DNA of 64,000 bases from JACVRW01 sp963808775 (GTDB lineage: Bacteria; Actinomycetota; Thermoleophilia; Solirubrobacterales; Thermoleophilaceae). The notes beneath the pieces were generated by a model, which was not told the DNA's origin, searched no databases, and saw only the letters and a program-made list of their open reading frames with translations. The DNA is taken from NCBI GenBank assembly GCA_963808775.1, contig CAWEGR010000005.1:620001-684000 (forward strand), written 5' to 3'. Shown piece after piece: positions 54,300 to 63,873 of this stretch. How positions within the stretch are numbered: the stretch's first letter is position 1; each line of letters starts with the position of its first letter. The translations under genes and the position numbers were made by a program.

Positions 54300-55762
54300 A
54301 TGGCGTCCGGATCGTCCTCGAGGCGATCCTCGGCCGCCTTCATGTTCTTCCGGCCCGGGATGTACGCGAGGATCCCGAGCACTCCGATGATCCCGGTCAT
54401 CAGGAAGACGGCCCAGTCCTGATACCAGGGCACTCCGACCGCGCGCGGCCAGGCGATGTTGATGTACTCGAACACGGTCCAGATCGAGGCGGCCGTGGCC
54501 ACGGCGTAGCCCCAGCGGCCCATCGAGAACTGCGACGGCCGCCAGCGCTTCTTCAGCCGCACCCAGAAGTAGCCGAGCACCGGTAGCGCGAACGAGATGT
54601 AGAAGCCGCCTGTGGCCATGGAGACGAGCGTCAGGTAGACGTCCTCGGACTGCGTCGTGATCAGGAGCAGGCACGAGATCACGAGCGTGGTGACGATCGT
54701 TCCGCGCGGGAGGCGGGCACCCGGCGACAGCTTGCGCAGCCACCCCGACGCCGGCAGCACGTCGGCCCGCGCGAAGGCCCACATGATCCGCGAGCAGTTC
54801 GTCTGGATCGCGATCAGGCTCGCCGTGAAGCCGATGATGAAGAGCGCGAACAACGGTTTGGTCACGTCGGCGCCGAGCTGGAACGTGATCGTGTCCGCCA
54901 CCGGGTCGACCACCTCGCCGCTGATCACGGCGTCCCAGTCGGGGATCGCGAGGATCAGCGCGAGCGACGAGAAGCTCACCACGAGCGCCACCGTGACCAG
55001 CGACAGGATCACGGCCTTCGGCACGTCGCGGCGGGGCTCGTTGGTCTCCTCGGCGACGGACGCCGCGGTGTCGAAGCCCACGTACGCCCAGCCGATGAAG
55101 GCGACCGCGCCGAGGAAGCCCGCCCACAGGTAGCCGCCGGACCCCTGGCCCGCGCCATGGCTCTCGAACAGGACCCCGAGGCCCTGCTCGTTGTGGAAGA
55201 TGAGCAGCACCAGGCCGATGCCGACCGAGCCGATCACCTCGGCCACGATGCTCGCGCCCATGAAGATCTTGAGCGCCGTGCGGCTCAGGACGTTCATCAG
55301 CGTCCCGAACAGCACGAAGCCGATCGCCACGAAGAGCTGCTCCTCCGGGGTGAACGGATCGATGTCGAGGACGATCGGGACGAAGCCCGCGGCGCCGTAG
55401 GCCACCGCGACCATCGTGATCATCAGCGTCCACATGTACGCCCAGCCGGTGAACCACCCGTACGTCTCGTGGACCAGCCGGCGCGACCACTGGTAGAGGC
55501 TGCCCTCGTAGGGCCAGCGCGACGCGAGCTCCGCGAACACGAACGCCACGAGCAGCTGGCCGCCGAGCACGACGAAGAAGCCCCACCACGCGGCCGGGCC
55601 GCCGGTGGTGACGGAGAACGTGAAGATCCCGTACAGCGCGACGATCGGCGAGATGAACGCGAAGGCGAGCGCGAATATCGCCCAGAGGGAGAACTCGCGC
55701 TTGAGCCCCTCCTCCTCGCCGCGCATGGCGGTCACCTGGGCATCGGCATCTCCGTCCGGCAC
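54257..55762 (-). CDS. APC superfamily amino acid/amine permease
   Basis: Proton-coupled transporter of about 500 residues with 12 hydrophobic segments. Family features are SLWAIFALAFAFISPIVALY in helix 1 and AFIGWAYVGFDTAASVAEET in helix 6, with NEPRRDVPKAVILS after it. It most resembles actinobacterial amino acid/polyamine/GABA permeases. Given its neighbours it probably imports the guanidino or ureido compound. GTG 55762 is preferred over the longer start at 55798, which abuts the candidate operator. Its 3' end overlaps pucR by 43 bp. Confidence 0.88.
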   Translation of the reverse strand: MPDGDADAQVTAMRGEEEGLKREFSLWAIFALAFAFISPIVALYGIFTFSVTTGGPAAWWGFFVVLGGQLLVAFVFAELASRWPYEGSLYQWSRRLVHETYGWFTGWAYMWTLMITMVAVAYGAAGFVPIVLDIDPFTPEEQLFVAIGFVLFGTLMNVLSRTALKIFMGASIVAEVIGSVGIGLVLLIFHNEQGLGVLFESHGAGQGSGGYLWAGFLGAVAFIGWAYVGFDTAASVAEETNEPRRDVPKAVILSLVTVALVVSFSSLALILAIPDWDAVISGEVVDPVADTITFQLGADVTKPLFALFIIGFTASLIAIQTNCSRIMWAFARADVLPASGWLRKLSPGARLPRGTIVTTLVISCLLLITTQSEDVYLTLVSMATGGFYISFALPVLGYFWVRLKKRWRPSQFSMGRWGYAVATAASIWTVFEYINIAWPRAVGVPWYQDWAVFLMTGIIGVLGILAYIPGRKNMKAAEDRLEDDPDAIHWGAPKADSPPSE

Positions 55763-55801
55763 GGGGCGGATTCTCTGCCTCGCGGGTCCGCCCGGCAAGG
55801 C

Positions 55802-55814
55802 GACGATCGTACGA
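55802..55814. promoter_or_regulatory. Candidate PucR operator, copy 2
   Basis: GACGATCGTACGA, the exact reverse complement of 52697-52709. It lies 39 bp upstream of the permease start and 73 bp upstream of the divergent deacetylase gene, comparable to the spacing of copy 1 from pucR. Confidence 0.6.
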
Positions 55815-55887
55815 AGCCCCTCTGGCGTTTTGACCTTTCGTCCGAGTCGGCTTGACCGCGGCCGGACTGCTCCGCTATGCCTCGGCC

Positions 55888-56748
55888 ATGAGCTGGCTGG
55901 GTGACAACCGCGCCATCGCGGTGCTCTCGTTCGACGTCGACGCGGAATCGCCGATCCTGGCGCAGGGCCGCCACTACGCCGACCACGCGATGGTCATGAC
56001 CCACCAGGCCTACGGCCCCCGCGTGGGCGTCCCGCGTCTCATCGAGCTGCTCGGCGACTACGGCCTGCCGGCCACCTTCTTCGTCCCCGGCCTCACGGCT
56101 GAGCGCTACCCGGCCACGGTCGAGCGGATCCTCGCGGCCGGCCACGAGGTGGGCCACCACTCGCACAGCCACCGCAGCCCCGTGGACCTCTCGGACGACG
56201 AGGAGCGCGCCGACTTCGAACGCGCGCTCGCGGCGCTCGAGCGCTTCGGGGTCAAGCCGCGCGGACACCGTGCGGCGCTCTGGGAGGCCAGCTGGCGCAC
56301 CCCGGGGCTCGTGGCGGAGTACGGCCTCGCCTATGACTCGAGCCTGATGGATTCGGACCGGCCCTACCGGCTGCGCGTGGGGGACAGGACGATCGCGGAG
56401 CTGCCGCCGCACTGGAGCCTCGACGACTGGGAGCAGTACGCCTTCCTGCCGCGGCCCGACATCGGCTCGGTGATCGAGTCGCCGCGCAAGGCGCTCGAGC
56501 TCTGGACCGCCGAGCTCGACGCGATGCGCCGCCACGGCTGCCTCTTCATGCTGACCTGCCACCCGTTCCTGTCCGGGCGGCCGTCACGCGTGGAGGCGCT
56601 CCGGGCACTGATCGAGCACGCGCTCGACTGCGGTGACGTCGAGTTCGCCTCGGCCTCCGCCGTCGCCGAGCGCGCGCTCGCCGACGCTGAGATCGAGGAG
56701 CGCGAGCTCGAGCCGGTCCGCGTCGACCCCGAGCTCTACCCCGACTAG
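55888..56748 (+). CDS. Polysaccharide deacetylase/allantoinase-like (PuuE-type) hydrolase
   Basis: NodB-fold hydrolase of about 286 residues. The fold start is IAVLSFDVDAESPILAQG, followed by VGVPRLIELLGDYGLPATFF and GHEVGHHSHSHRSPVDL, which carries the HxxxH metal pair. The Asp of FDVD is the likely base. There is no signal peptide, so it acts in the cytoplasm on a small molecule; PuuE-type allantoinases are members of this fold, which fits a PucR context. ATG 55888 is preferred to the longer TTG 55852. Confidence 0.82.
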   Translation: MSWLGDNRAIAVLSFDVDAESPILAQGRHYADHAMVMTHQAYGPRVGVPRLIELLGDYGLPATFFVPGLTAERYPATVERILAAGHEVGHHSHSHRSPVDLSDDEERADFERALAALERFGVKPRGHRAALWEASWRTPGLVAEYGLAYDSSLMDSDRPYRLRVGDRTIAELPPHWSLDDWEQYAFLPRPDIGSVIESPRKALELWTAELDAMRRHGCLFMLTCHPFLSGRPSRVEALRALIEHALDCGDVEFASASAVAERALADAEIEERELEPVRVDPELYPD

Positions 56749-56751
56749 TTC

Positions 56752-57514
56752 CTAGGCCAGCCCGCGCGTCGTGCCGCCGTTCGGCTGCACGATCTGGCCG
56801 ACGAACGCGCCGGCCGCGTCCGATGCGAGGAAGGCGGCGACGGCCGCGATCTCCTCCGGTCTTCCCGATGCGCCCGATCGGGCTCTCGGCCGCGTAGCGG
56901 CGCCTGATCTCCTCCGGCGACACCCCCGCGTCCTCCGCGTCCACGTCGAGCTGCGGCGTGTCCATGATCCCCGGCGCGATCGCGTTCACGGCGATCCCCT
57001 CGGGGCCGAGCTCGCGTCCGAGGGTCTTCGTGAGCGAGATCAGCCCGGTCTTCGAGGCGGAGTAGGCGGTGGCGTTCGCCCAGCCGACGACGCCGAATTC
57101 GGAGGCGATGATCACCACCCGCCCGCCGCCCGCGCGCCGCATGACCGGCACCGCCGATCGCAGCAGGAAGAACGTTCCGGACAGGTTGACGTCGACGTTC
57201 TTCCACCAGTCCGCCGGATCGTGCTCGGCGAACGGCGCCATGCTCATGTAGGCGTGGTTCGCCACGAGCACGTCGATGCCGCCGAGCTCGCTTGCGGCCT
57301 CCGCCACCATCCGCTCGACCGCATCGGGGTCCGACACGTCGGCGATCGCCGCCACGCCGCCCGTCTCGGCGATGACCTCCTCCGCGCCCGGCGAGAGCTC
57401 GCGGTCGTTGACCGCCACGCGCGCTCCCTCGCGCGCCAGCCGCAGGGCGATCTGGCGGCCGAGGCCCTGGCCCGCGCCGCTCACGAGCGCCCGCTTCCCG
57501 TCGAGGCGCCCCAT
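56752..57514 (-). CDS. Short-chain dehydrogenase, frame change near 56863
   Basis: NAD(P)-dependent oxidoreductase of about 254 residues. Cofactor loop ALVSGAGQGLGRQIALRLAR, NNAG-like segment LVANHAYMSM, and catalytic VIIASEF ... YSASKTG (Tyr and Lys). Near 56863 one base is gained or lost; the next frame gives RPEEIAAVAAFLASDAAGAF and ends VQPNGGTTRGLA, normal for an SDR. Start overlaps the stop of the upstream SDR gene as TGATG. The NNAG-like segment has lost the second Asn. Substrate unknown. Confidence 0.82.
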
Positions 57515-58215
57515 CAGATCACCGCGCCCGCGTTCGGCGACAGCGTCTGGCCGGCGAAGTAGCCGCCCTCCTCGACGAGCAGCGCGACGGTCTCGGCCAC
57601 CTCCTCCGGGCGCACGAGGCGCCCGAGCGGCAGCGTCGCGAGGTATTCGGGAGCGCGCCAGTGCGAGTCGGGGGCGAGCAGCGGCGTGTCGGTCGGCCCG
57701 GGGGCCACGCTGTTGACGCGGATGCCGCGCGGCGCGAGCTCCCAGCCGAGCGAGCGGGTGAAGCCGAGGATGGCCCCCTTCGCGGCGCAGTAATGAGCGT
57801 CGCCCGAGCCTCCGGCGAGGGCGAGCTCGGAGGTGATCGTCACGATCGTCCCCGCGCCCGCCTCGAGCATCGCGGGCACCACGGCACGGCATGCGTTCAC
57901 GACGCCGCCGAGGTGCACTTCGAGCATCCGGCGCCAAACTTCGACCTCGATCTCCGTGAGCGGAACCACCTCGTAGCGGCCCGCGGCGGTCACGAGCACG
58001 GACACCGGCCCGAGCTCCGAGGCCGCCCGCTCGACCGCATCGCGGACGGCGCGGGCGTCGGTCACGTCCGCCTCGAGCGACAGCTCGGTCGCGCACGGCG
58101 CGAGGTCGAGTCCGGCCACGCGCAGGCCGCGCTCGGCGAGCAGCGCGGCCGTGGCGGCGCCGATGCCGCTCGCCGCTCCCGTCACGATCGCCACCCGGTC
58201 GCCGGTCGTGCTCAC
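57514..58215 (-). CDS. Short-chain dehydrogenase
   Basis: SDR of about 233 residues. Cofactor loop VAIVTGAASGIGAATAALLA, acidic pocket Asp in VAGLDLAP (suggesting NAD over NADP), LVTAAGRYEVVPL in place of NNAG, and the catalytic VTITSELA ... YCAAKGA. C-terminal RPEEVAETVALLVEEGGYFA and GQTLSPNAGAVI. GTG 58215 is taken as start because ATG 58248 would overlap the divergent FAD oxidoreductase gene. Coupled with the other SDR, probably for two steps of one route. Confidence 0.85.
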   Translation of the reverse strand: MSTTGDRVAIVTGAASGIGAATAALLAERGLRVAGLDLAPCATELSLEADVTDARAVRDAVERAASELGPVSVLVTAAGRYEVVPLTEIEVEVWRRMLEVHLGGVVNACRAVVPAMLEAGAGTIVTITSELALAGGSGDAHYCAAKGAILGFTRSLGWELAPRGIRVNSVAPGPTDTPLLAPDSHWRAPEYLATLPLGRLVRPEEVAETVALLVEEGGYFAGQTLSPNAGAVI

Positions 58216-58246
58216 GCGCACGATGCTGCCATATGCTGCCCCGCCC

Positions 58247-59920
58247 ATGAGGGACGCGTACGACGTCGTCGTGATCGGCGGAGGTCTCTCGGGCGGGCTG
58301 CCGGCCGCCGCCTACCTCCAGAAGGCGGGCCTCGAGGTGCTGGTGCTCGAGGCCAACTCGGAGGTCGCCTCCTTCTGCTGCACGCACGAGACCTGGGCGC
58401 AGACGCTCGACAGCCCGCACGTCGGCGTGAGCTTCGCGGGCAACTCGCCGGTGATCGAGGACCTCGACCTCGAGAGCTACGGCTTCCGCTTCCGCGCGAG
58501 CCCCGTGATCCTCGCCACGACCTTCCGCGACGGGACCAACTGCCTGATCTGCCAGGACCCCGAGCGCACGGCCGAGAACTTCTCGCGGCACTCGCGCCAC
58601 GACGGCGAGCGCATGCTCGCGATCCAGGAGCGCGTGCACGAGACGATGGTCGAGTTCAACGAGCTGTGCTCGTTCACTCCGCACCCCGAGCCGGCGAAGC
58701 TCGACCGCATCTTCGAGATCTGCGCGTACGCGATGGGGTTCAGCGTCGAGGAGATGTCGGAGATGACGGGGCCCGAGCTGTGCGAGCGCACCTTCGAGTC
58801 GGACCGCTGCCGCCAGACCCTCATGACGCCGGTGGCCTTCTGGGAGCACGGCGCTCCCTTCGCTCGCGGGCAGGGGGCCTATGGCGTGGTGTTCGCGCTC
58901 TACTACACGACCGGCATCGGCGTGGGCGGCAACGAGCTGCTGGCCGACGCCCTCGTGCACGCGTTCCTCGCGCACGGCGGCGAGGTGATCACGAACGCGA
59001 CCGTCGACGACGTGGTGATCGAGGACGGCCGGGCGCGCGGGGTCGTGCTGGGCGAGCGCTCGCCGCGGCCGGGCGCGCGCATCGACGCCCGCGTCGGAGT
59101 CATCTCGAACGCGGGGGTGCCGGAGACGCTGCGCATCGTGGGGGAGGGGCCGCTCGCGGCGACCGACCCGCTGCTCGCGGCCAAGATGCGCCACTGGAAG
59201 ATGGGCCTGCGCGGCTCGCACGTGACCTCGTGGCTGCTCGACCGGCGCATCGAATGGGGCTCGGCGAAGTTCGACCCGCTGATCGACGAGGCGATCCTGG
59301 TCTACCGCGCCTTCGACGACTGGGAGGGCACGAAGCGCTACATGGTCGACATGCTCGGGAACGACACCTGGCGCGTGGCCGGCCAGCTGATGGAGTTCAC
59401 CTACTACGCGCCCGTCGACCCTCACAGCGTGTCGCCGGAGGGCCACTCCGTGCTGCGCGCGGAGGAGTGCTTCCCGTACGCGCTGCACGGGCTCGGCGGG
59501 CCGGAGGCGTGGGACGGGCCGCTCCGGCAGGAGCTCGTCCGCGCGCGCAACGACGTGATGGCCGAGCTGATCCCGGGCTTCGAGGAGATGGTCCTCGACC
59601 AGTACGACTGGACGCCGCTCGACAACTGGCGCCTCAACCGCGCGGCGAGGTTCGGCCAGGTGGTCGGCGGCGACTTCTCGGAGGACCAGTGGCTGCTCGA
59701 CCGCATGCCGTACCGCATGCCGCTCGACGGCCTCTACATGTCGAACGGCGTCTGGCCCGTGGGGCTCAGCTGGATGGCCGCGGGCTACAACGCCGCGCAG
59801 GTGGTCGCGGAGGACGCCGGCGTGCGCTCCCAGCCCTGGTGGCGGGCGCGCCCGTGCGAGTGGTACCTCGGCAACCTCGAGCGCCTGCTCGCGCCCGTCG
59901 AGCTCGAGCGCCCGACATGA
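58247..59920 (+). CDS. Phytoene-dehydrogenase-like FAD oxidoreductase
   Basis: CrtI/amine-oxidase-superfamily flavoprotein of 557 residues. FAD loop is YDVVVIGGGLSGGLPAAAYL followed by LEVLVLEANSEVASFCC. A central substrate domain includes FALYYTTGIGVGGNELLADA. The C-terminal FAD loop is LYMSNGVWPVGLSWMAAGYN. No carotenoid genes are nearby, so carotenoid desaturation is unlikely; oxidation or isomerisation of another small molecule is more probable. Its stop overlaps a second, related flavoprotein gene as ATGA. Confidence 0.85.
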   Translation: MRDAYDVVVIGGGLSGGLPAAAYLQKAGLEVLVLEANSEVASFCCTHETWAQTLDSPHVGVSFAGNSPVIEDLDLESYGFRFRASPVILATTFRDGTNCLICQDPERTAENFSRHSRHDGERMLAIQERVHETMVEFNELCSFTPHPEPAKLDRIFEICAYAMGFSVEEMSEMTGPELCERTFESDRCRQTLMTPVAFWEHGAPFARGQGAYGVVFALYYTTGIGVGGNELLADALVHAFLAHGGEVITNATVDDVVIEDGRARGVVLGERSPRPGARIDARVGVISNAGVPETLRIVGEGPLAATDPLLAAKMRHWKMGLRGSHVTSWLLDRRIEWGSAKFDPLIDEAILVYRAFDDWEGTKRYMVDMLGNDTWRVAGQLMEFTYYAPVDPHSVSPEGHSVLRAEECFPYALHGLGGPEAWDGPLRQELVRARNDVMAELIPGFEEMVLDQYDWTPLDNWRLNRAARFGQVVGGDFSEDQWLLDRMPYRMPLDGLYMSNGVWPVGLSWMAAGYNAAQVVAEDAGVRSQPWWRARPCEWYLGNLERLLAPVELERPT

Positions 59921-61369
59921 GCGGCGCCCCCTTCGACGTCGCGATCGTCGGGGCGGGGCCGAACGGCCTGACGGCCGCGGCCTACCTGGCCCGCGCGGGC
60001 GCGCGGGTCGTCGTCCTCGAGCGGCGCTTCGAGCGCGGTGGCACGTTCGCGACGGACGACTACTCGACGCCCTTCCAGTACAACCTCGCGCAGTTCGAGC
60101 TGCCGCTCGGCCCGGAGCTGCCGCCGTTCCGCGAGCTCGACCTCGCCGAGCAGGGGATCCGCTTCATCGAGCCTGAGCATCCCTTCTCGGCGCGGCTCGA
60201 GCCGGGTGGGGAGGAGCTCGTGATCGGCCGCGGCGGCCACGGGCTCGGCGCGGAGCTCGAGGGGATGCTCGCGGAGGCCGCGGAGGCGGGCGCGGGGCTG
60301 CTCTACCGACCGCCGCCGGATCAGGCGGCACCCGAGCCGGCGCTGGCGAGACTGTCGCCGCGGGCGTTCGCCGAGCGGGCCGAGGATCCGCGCGCGGCGC
60401 TCATCGCGCGGCACGCGTGCGCGCTCGCCGGCTTCCTCGACCCCGACACGCCGCTCGGCACGATCGGCGCCTTCTGCGTGGCGCGGCGCTTCAGCCCCTG
60501 GCTCGTGGCGGGCGGGACGAAGAACCTCGCGAACGCGCTCTTCCGCGTGGCCGCCGCGGCGGGCGCGCTCGCGTTCGTGAACGCCGAGGTCACGCGCATC
60601 GAGCGAGGCGACGGCGGGCTCGCGATCACGACCACGGACGGGCGCTCCCTGCGTGCCCGCGCCGTGATCTCGACCCTCGACCCGGCCGCGACCTTCCTGC
60701 GGCTGCTGCCCGCGGAGCTGGTGCCGGCCGAGCTGCGCGACGCCGCGAGCGGCTGGATCGTCGAGCCGACAGGGCCGTTCACCGCTCACTTCGGGATCCG
60801 GGGCGAGCCGCCCGCGGGCGAGGCCCTCGCGCGGATCTTCGGCTTCGCCGGGATCGAGGAGATCGAGGCGCACCTGGCCGCGGCCGCCGCGGGCGAGCGC
60901 CCGGCAAAGCCGGCGGGCCACCTGACCGCGGTCTCCGTCCACGACCCGCTGCAGGCGTCGCCCGGGCCGTACGGGCCGCTGCACGTCCTGCGGGTGCAGA
61001 CGCTTCGCGCCGTTCGAGCTGCCGGGCGAGGGCTGGGACCGCGCCCGCACCGAGTACAGGCGGTCGTGCTGGCGCCTCCTCGCCGACTGGTTCGAGGGCC
61101 TCGCCGAGGTCAGGCTCCTGTTCGGCTTCTGCGACACGCCGCTCGACATCGAGCGCAGGTTCGCGACCACGCGGCGCGGCTCGCTGCGCCAGGGCGCGCT
61201 GGTGGCGGAGCAGGTGCTCGAGCGCCGGCCTCATCCCTCGTGCGCGACGGGCCGCACGCCCGTCGAGGGCGTCTATCTCGGCGGCGGCGGCGTGCACCCG
61301 GGCGTCCCGGGAACGCTTGCCGGCGGCCACAATGTGGCGGCCGTGGTGGCGGAGGATCTCGGCCTGTGA
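59917..61369 (+). CDS. Second phytoene-dehydrogenase-like FAD oxidoreductase, frame change near 61003
   Basis: Related flavoprotein of about 483 residues. FAD loop is FDVAIVGAGPNGLTAAAYLA followed by VVVLERRFERGGTFATDDYS. The middle domain reads WLVAGGTKNLANALFRVAAA. Near 61003 one extra C shifts the frame; afterwards it continues APFELPGEGWDRARTEYRRS and GVYLGGGGVHPGVPGTLAGG, HNVAAVVAEDLGL. It is only distantly similar to the preceding enzyme, so the pair could act as a heteromer. Coupled start (ATGA) supports joint function. Confidence 0.8.
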
Positions 61370-61394
61370 GCCCGCGCCCCGTAAGCTGCGCGCC

Positions 61395-62358
61395 GTGAGC
61401 GAGCCCGACGCGAACAGCCGCGCGGAGCCCGTCGGCCAGGTTGACGCGCTCGCCGTGCCGCGCTTCGCCGGCGTGCGCACGTTCGCCCGCCTGCCCACGA
61501 TCGACCAGGTCGGCCACGCGGACGTGGCGGTGCTCGGCGCGCCATTCGACTCGGCCGCGACGTTCCGCGCGGGCGCGCGCTTCGGGCCCGCGGCGATCCG
61601 CGAGGCGTCCCTGCTGCTGCGCCCCTACAACGAGCGGCTCGACGTGGCCCCGTTCGCCTCGGCCCAGGTCGTCGGACGCCGGCGACGCCCCGGCGAGCCC
61701 GATCACCGTCGAGGCGGCGCACTCGGCGATCGAGGCCGCGGCGCGCGAGCTCACGGCCGGCGGCGGGCGCGTGCTCGGCCTCGGCGGCGACCACTCGGTG
61801 GCGCTTCCGCTGCTGCGCGCCGCCGCGGCCGCGCACGGTCCCGTCTCGCTGCTCCAGCTCGACGCCCACACCGACACCTGGGACTCCTACTTCGGCGAGC
61901 GCTACACGCACGGCACGATCTTCCGGCGCGCGATCGAGGAGGGGATCGTCGACGGGGGCTCCTCGGTGCAGATCGGCCTGCGCGGGTCGCTCTACGACGA
62001 GTCCGACCTCGACGAGAACCGCGCGCTCGGCTTCGCCACGCTCCTGGCCCGCGAGTTCGACGCCGCCGGGGTGGCGGGCGCGCTCGAGCTCGCGGCGGCG
62101 AACCTGCGCACGCCCGTCTACGTCACCGTGGACGTCGACGTGCTCGACCCCGCGTTCGCCCCGGGGACGGGGACCCCCGAGGCGGGTGGGCTCAGCTCGC
62201 GGGAGCTGCTCGCGCTGCTCGCGGGGCTGGCGGAGCTCGACATCACGCTCGTGGGCGCGGACGTCGTCGAGGTCTCGCCGCCGTATGACCCGTCCGGCAT
62301 CACCGCCGTCGCGGCTGCCAACGCCGCCTACGAGCTGCTCGGCCTGATGGCCGGCTAG
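61395..62358 (+). CDS. Agmatinase-like ureohydrolase, frame change near 61674
   Basis: Second ureohydrolase of the region, about 320 residues. Metal ligands are LGGDHSVALP, LLQLDAHTDTWDSYFG and VTVDVDVLDPAFAPGTGTPE. RYTHGTIFRRAIEEGI after the second motif matches agmatinases and guanidinobutyrases. The frame changes near 61674, where one G in CGGA must be removed to read QVVDAGDAPASP. GTG start at 61395 lies 25 bp after the flavoprotein stop. Probably releases urea from agmatine or a close relative. Confidence 0.85.
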
Positions 62359-63002
62359 CGCGGCGACCCGAGCGTCGCCCAGGTCGAGCCCGGGCGCTCG
62401 GTGTCGATGCGGTAGTCCGTGGCGGGGCGCTCGAACAGCGTTCGCCCGAGCTCGCGGGCGGTGGCGACCGGCTCCGAGGGATCCTGCTGCACGTCGCCGC
62501 GCTTGTTGCCGATCCCGCATACGTAGCCGACGAGGTCGGAGTGCGTGTAGCGCGAGTACTCCTGGAGCTCGTGCACCAGCGCGAGCATCGCTCCGGGGTA
62601 GCTCTCCTCCCCGGACATCAGCAGCGCGTGCCGCTTGCCCACCAGCCCGTTCACGAACATCTCGCTCTCGGGCTCTGACGCGGCGATGAAGCAGAAGATC
62701 CGGTCGAAGAACACCTTGAGCTGGCCGGAGACGCCGTACCAGTAGATCGGGGTGGCGAACACGATCGCGTCGGCGGGCAGGACGTGCTCGCGCAGCAGCT
62801 GCTCGTAGCCGTCGTCGATCGTGCAGCGGCCCTCGGCGTTCCGGCACTCGCGGCAGTCGCGCAGAAAGTGCCGCATGTGGTCGTCGAGGTGCACGAGCTC
62901 GGCGTCGTGGCCGGCCTCGCGGGCGCCCTCGAGCGCCGCCTCGGCGAGCTGGCGGGAGTTGCCGTTCCGCCGCGGACTCGAGCTGATGACGAGGACCCTC
63001 AC
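62355..63002 (-). CDS. NAD(P)H-dependent FMN reductase-like flavoprotein
   Basis: Flavodoxin-fold oxidoreductase of 215 residues. FMN phosphate loop VLVISSSPRRNGNSRQLAEA, then CRECRNAEGRCTIDDGYEQL, a cysteine-rich stretch typical of the iron-sulfur flavoprotein/NADPH-dependent FMN reductase family, and ATPIYWYGVSGQLKVFFDRI binding the flavin ring. It could supply reduced FMN or reduce quinones. It overlaps the ureohydrolase by 4 bp in convergent orientation and follows the GntR gene on the same strand. Confidence 0.88.
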   Translation of the reverse strand: MRVLVISSSPRRNGNSRQLAEAALEGAREAGHDAELVHLDDHMRHFLRDCRECRNAEGRCTIDDGYEQLLREHVLPADAIVFATPIYWYGVSGQLKVFFDRIFCFIAASEPESEMFVNGLVGKRHALLMSGEESYPGAMLALVHELQEYSRYTHSDLVGYVCGIGNKRGDVQQDPSEPVATARELGRTLFERPATDYRIDTERPGSTWATLGSPR

Positions 63003-63015
63003 GCGGACCAGAACC

Positions 63016-63804
63016 CTAGCCCGTGAGGGCCCACACGGCCTCGATCGCCCCGTGCGCCTCGTCGCTCGCCTCGAGCTGGAGCTGGAGCATGTCTCCGCGG
63101 TATTCCACGCGCGCCACCTCGAAGGGCACGCTGCCCTCGGGCGCGCGCCGCAGCTCGGTGGTGAGCACGAGGAACACGGCCGAGCGGTGCGGGATGCCGA
63201 AGCGGTCCGCCTCGAACTGCCCGCACTGGCTCGTCTCGATCGAGAGCGACGAGCCGGCGAGCTCGATGCCGTGGTCCGAGAGCACGAGCTCGCGCGGCAG
63301 CGGGCGGCCGACCCTGACGGCGTCCTCGAGCCATGCGACGTCCTCCGAGCGGAAGAACGAGTACGTGATCGCGAGCGGCACGCCGCCCACGGAGAGCGCT
63401 GTCGTCAGGCGCAGCACGCGCTCGTCCGGCCCCACGCCGAGCGAGCTGCGGATCGACGGCTCGACCGGCGGCGTGCCGGCCGCGAGCACGTCGATCGTCA
63501 CGTCCGGAGGCCGCGGAGCTGCCAGTAGCCGCGCGAGCCCGCCGGCGCGGGCGTCGAGCTTCGGCTCGGCCACGAACGTCCCGCGCCCCTGGATCCGGAC
63601 GATCTGGCCGTCGTCCTCGAGGATCGCGAGCGCCTGGCGCACGACAACGCGGCTCACGGCATAGCGCCTCGCGAGCTCCGCCTCCGAGGGCAACCGGTCC
63701 CGAGGCTTCCAGCCGCCCGACTCGATCTGCTCCTTGAGCAGCTCCTGGAGCTGGTAGTAGAGCGGGACGAAGCTCGTGCGGTCGAGGGCCTCGACATCCC
63801 GCAT
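63016..63804 (-). CDS. GntR/HutC family transcriptional regulator with UTRA domain
   Basis: Repressor of 262 residues. The winged-helix domain is SFVPLYYQLQELLKEQIESG, DRLPSEAELARRYAVSRVVV and RQALAILEDDGQIVRIQGRG, followed by a UTRA ligand domain (TYSFFRSEDVAWLEDAVRVG, and near the end FEVARVEYRGDMLQLQLE). ATG 63804 starts at the usual distance before the HTH. Two TTGTCCTA-type sites lie in the gap to the divergent gene at 63902, so it probably controls itself and that gene. Ligand unknown. Confidence 0.92.
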   Translation of the reverse strand: MRDVEALDRTSFVPLYYQLQELLKEQIESGGWKPRDRLPSEAELARRYAVSRVVVRQALAILEDDGQIVRIQGRGTFVAEPKLDARAGGLARLLAAPRPPDVTIDVLAAGTPPVEPSIRSSLGVGPDERVLRLTTALSVGGVPLAITYSFFRSEDVAWLEDAVRVGRPLPRELVLSDHGIELAGSSLSIETSQCGQFEADRFGIPHRSAVFLVLTTELRRAPEGSVPFEVARVEYRGDMLQLQLEASDEAHGAIEAVWALTG

Positions 63805-63810
63805 GTTCCG

Positions 63811-63822
63811 AGTATAGGACAA
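63811..63822. promoter_or_regulatory. GntR half-operator next to the regulator gene
   Basis: On the minus strand reads TTGTCCTATACT, matching the first eight bases of the perfect site at 63874-63885. It lies 7 bp before the gntR start, a position for autorepression. Confidence 0.5.
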
Positions 63823-63873
63823 GGTCCGGCGCGTTCTTGACTGTGAGAGCGAGCTTGTGTTTGATTCCTCAGG

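Noticed and set aside
56546..59488. Long minus-strand open frame of about 980 codons
   Set aside because: Mostly antisense of a flavoprotein gene; its only real parts are the in-frame SDR segments listed separately.
58247..61369. Carotenoid biosynthesis cluster
   Set aside because: Both flavoproteins resemble phytoene desaturase, but there is no phytoene synthase, cyclase or prenyltransferase nearby and the context is nitrogen-compound catabolism.
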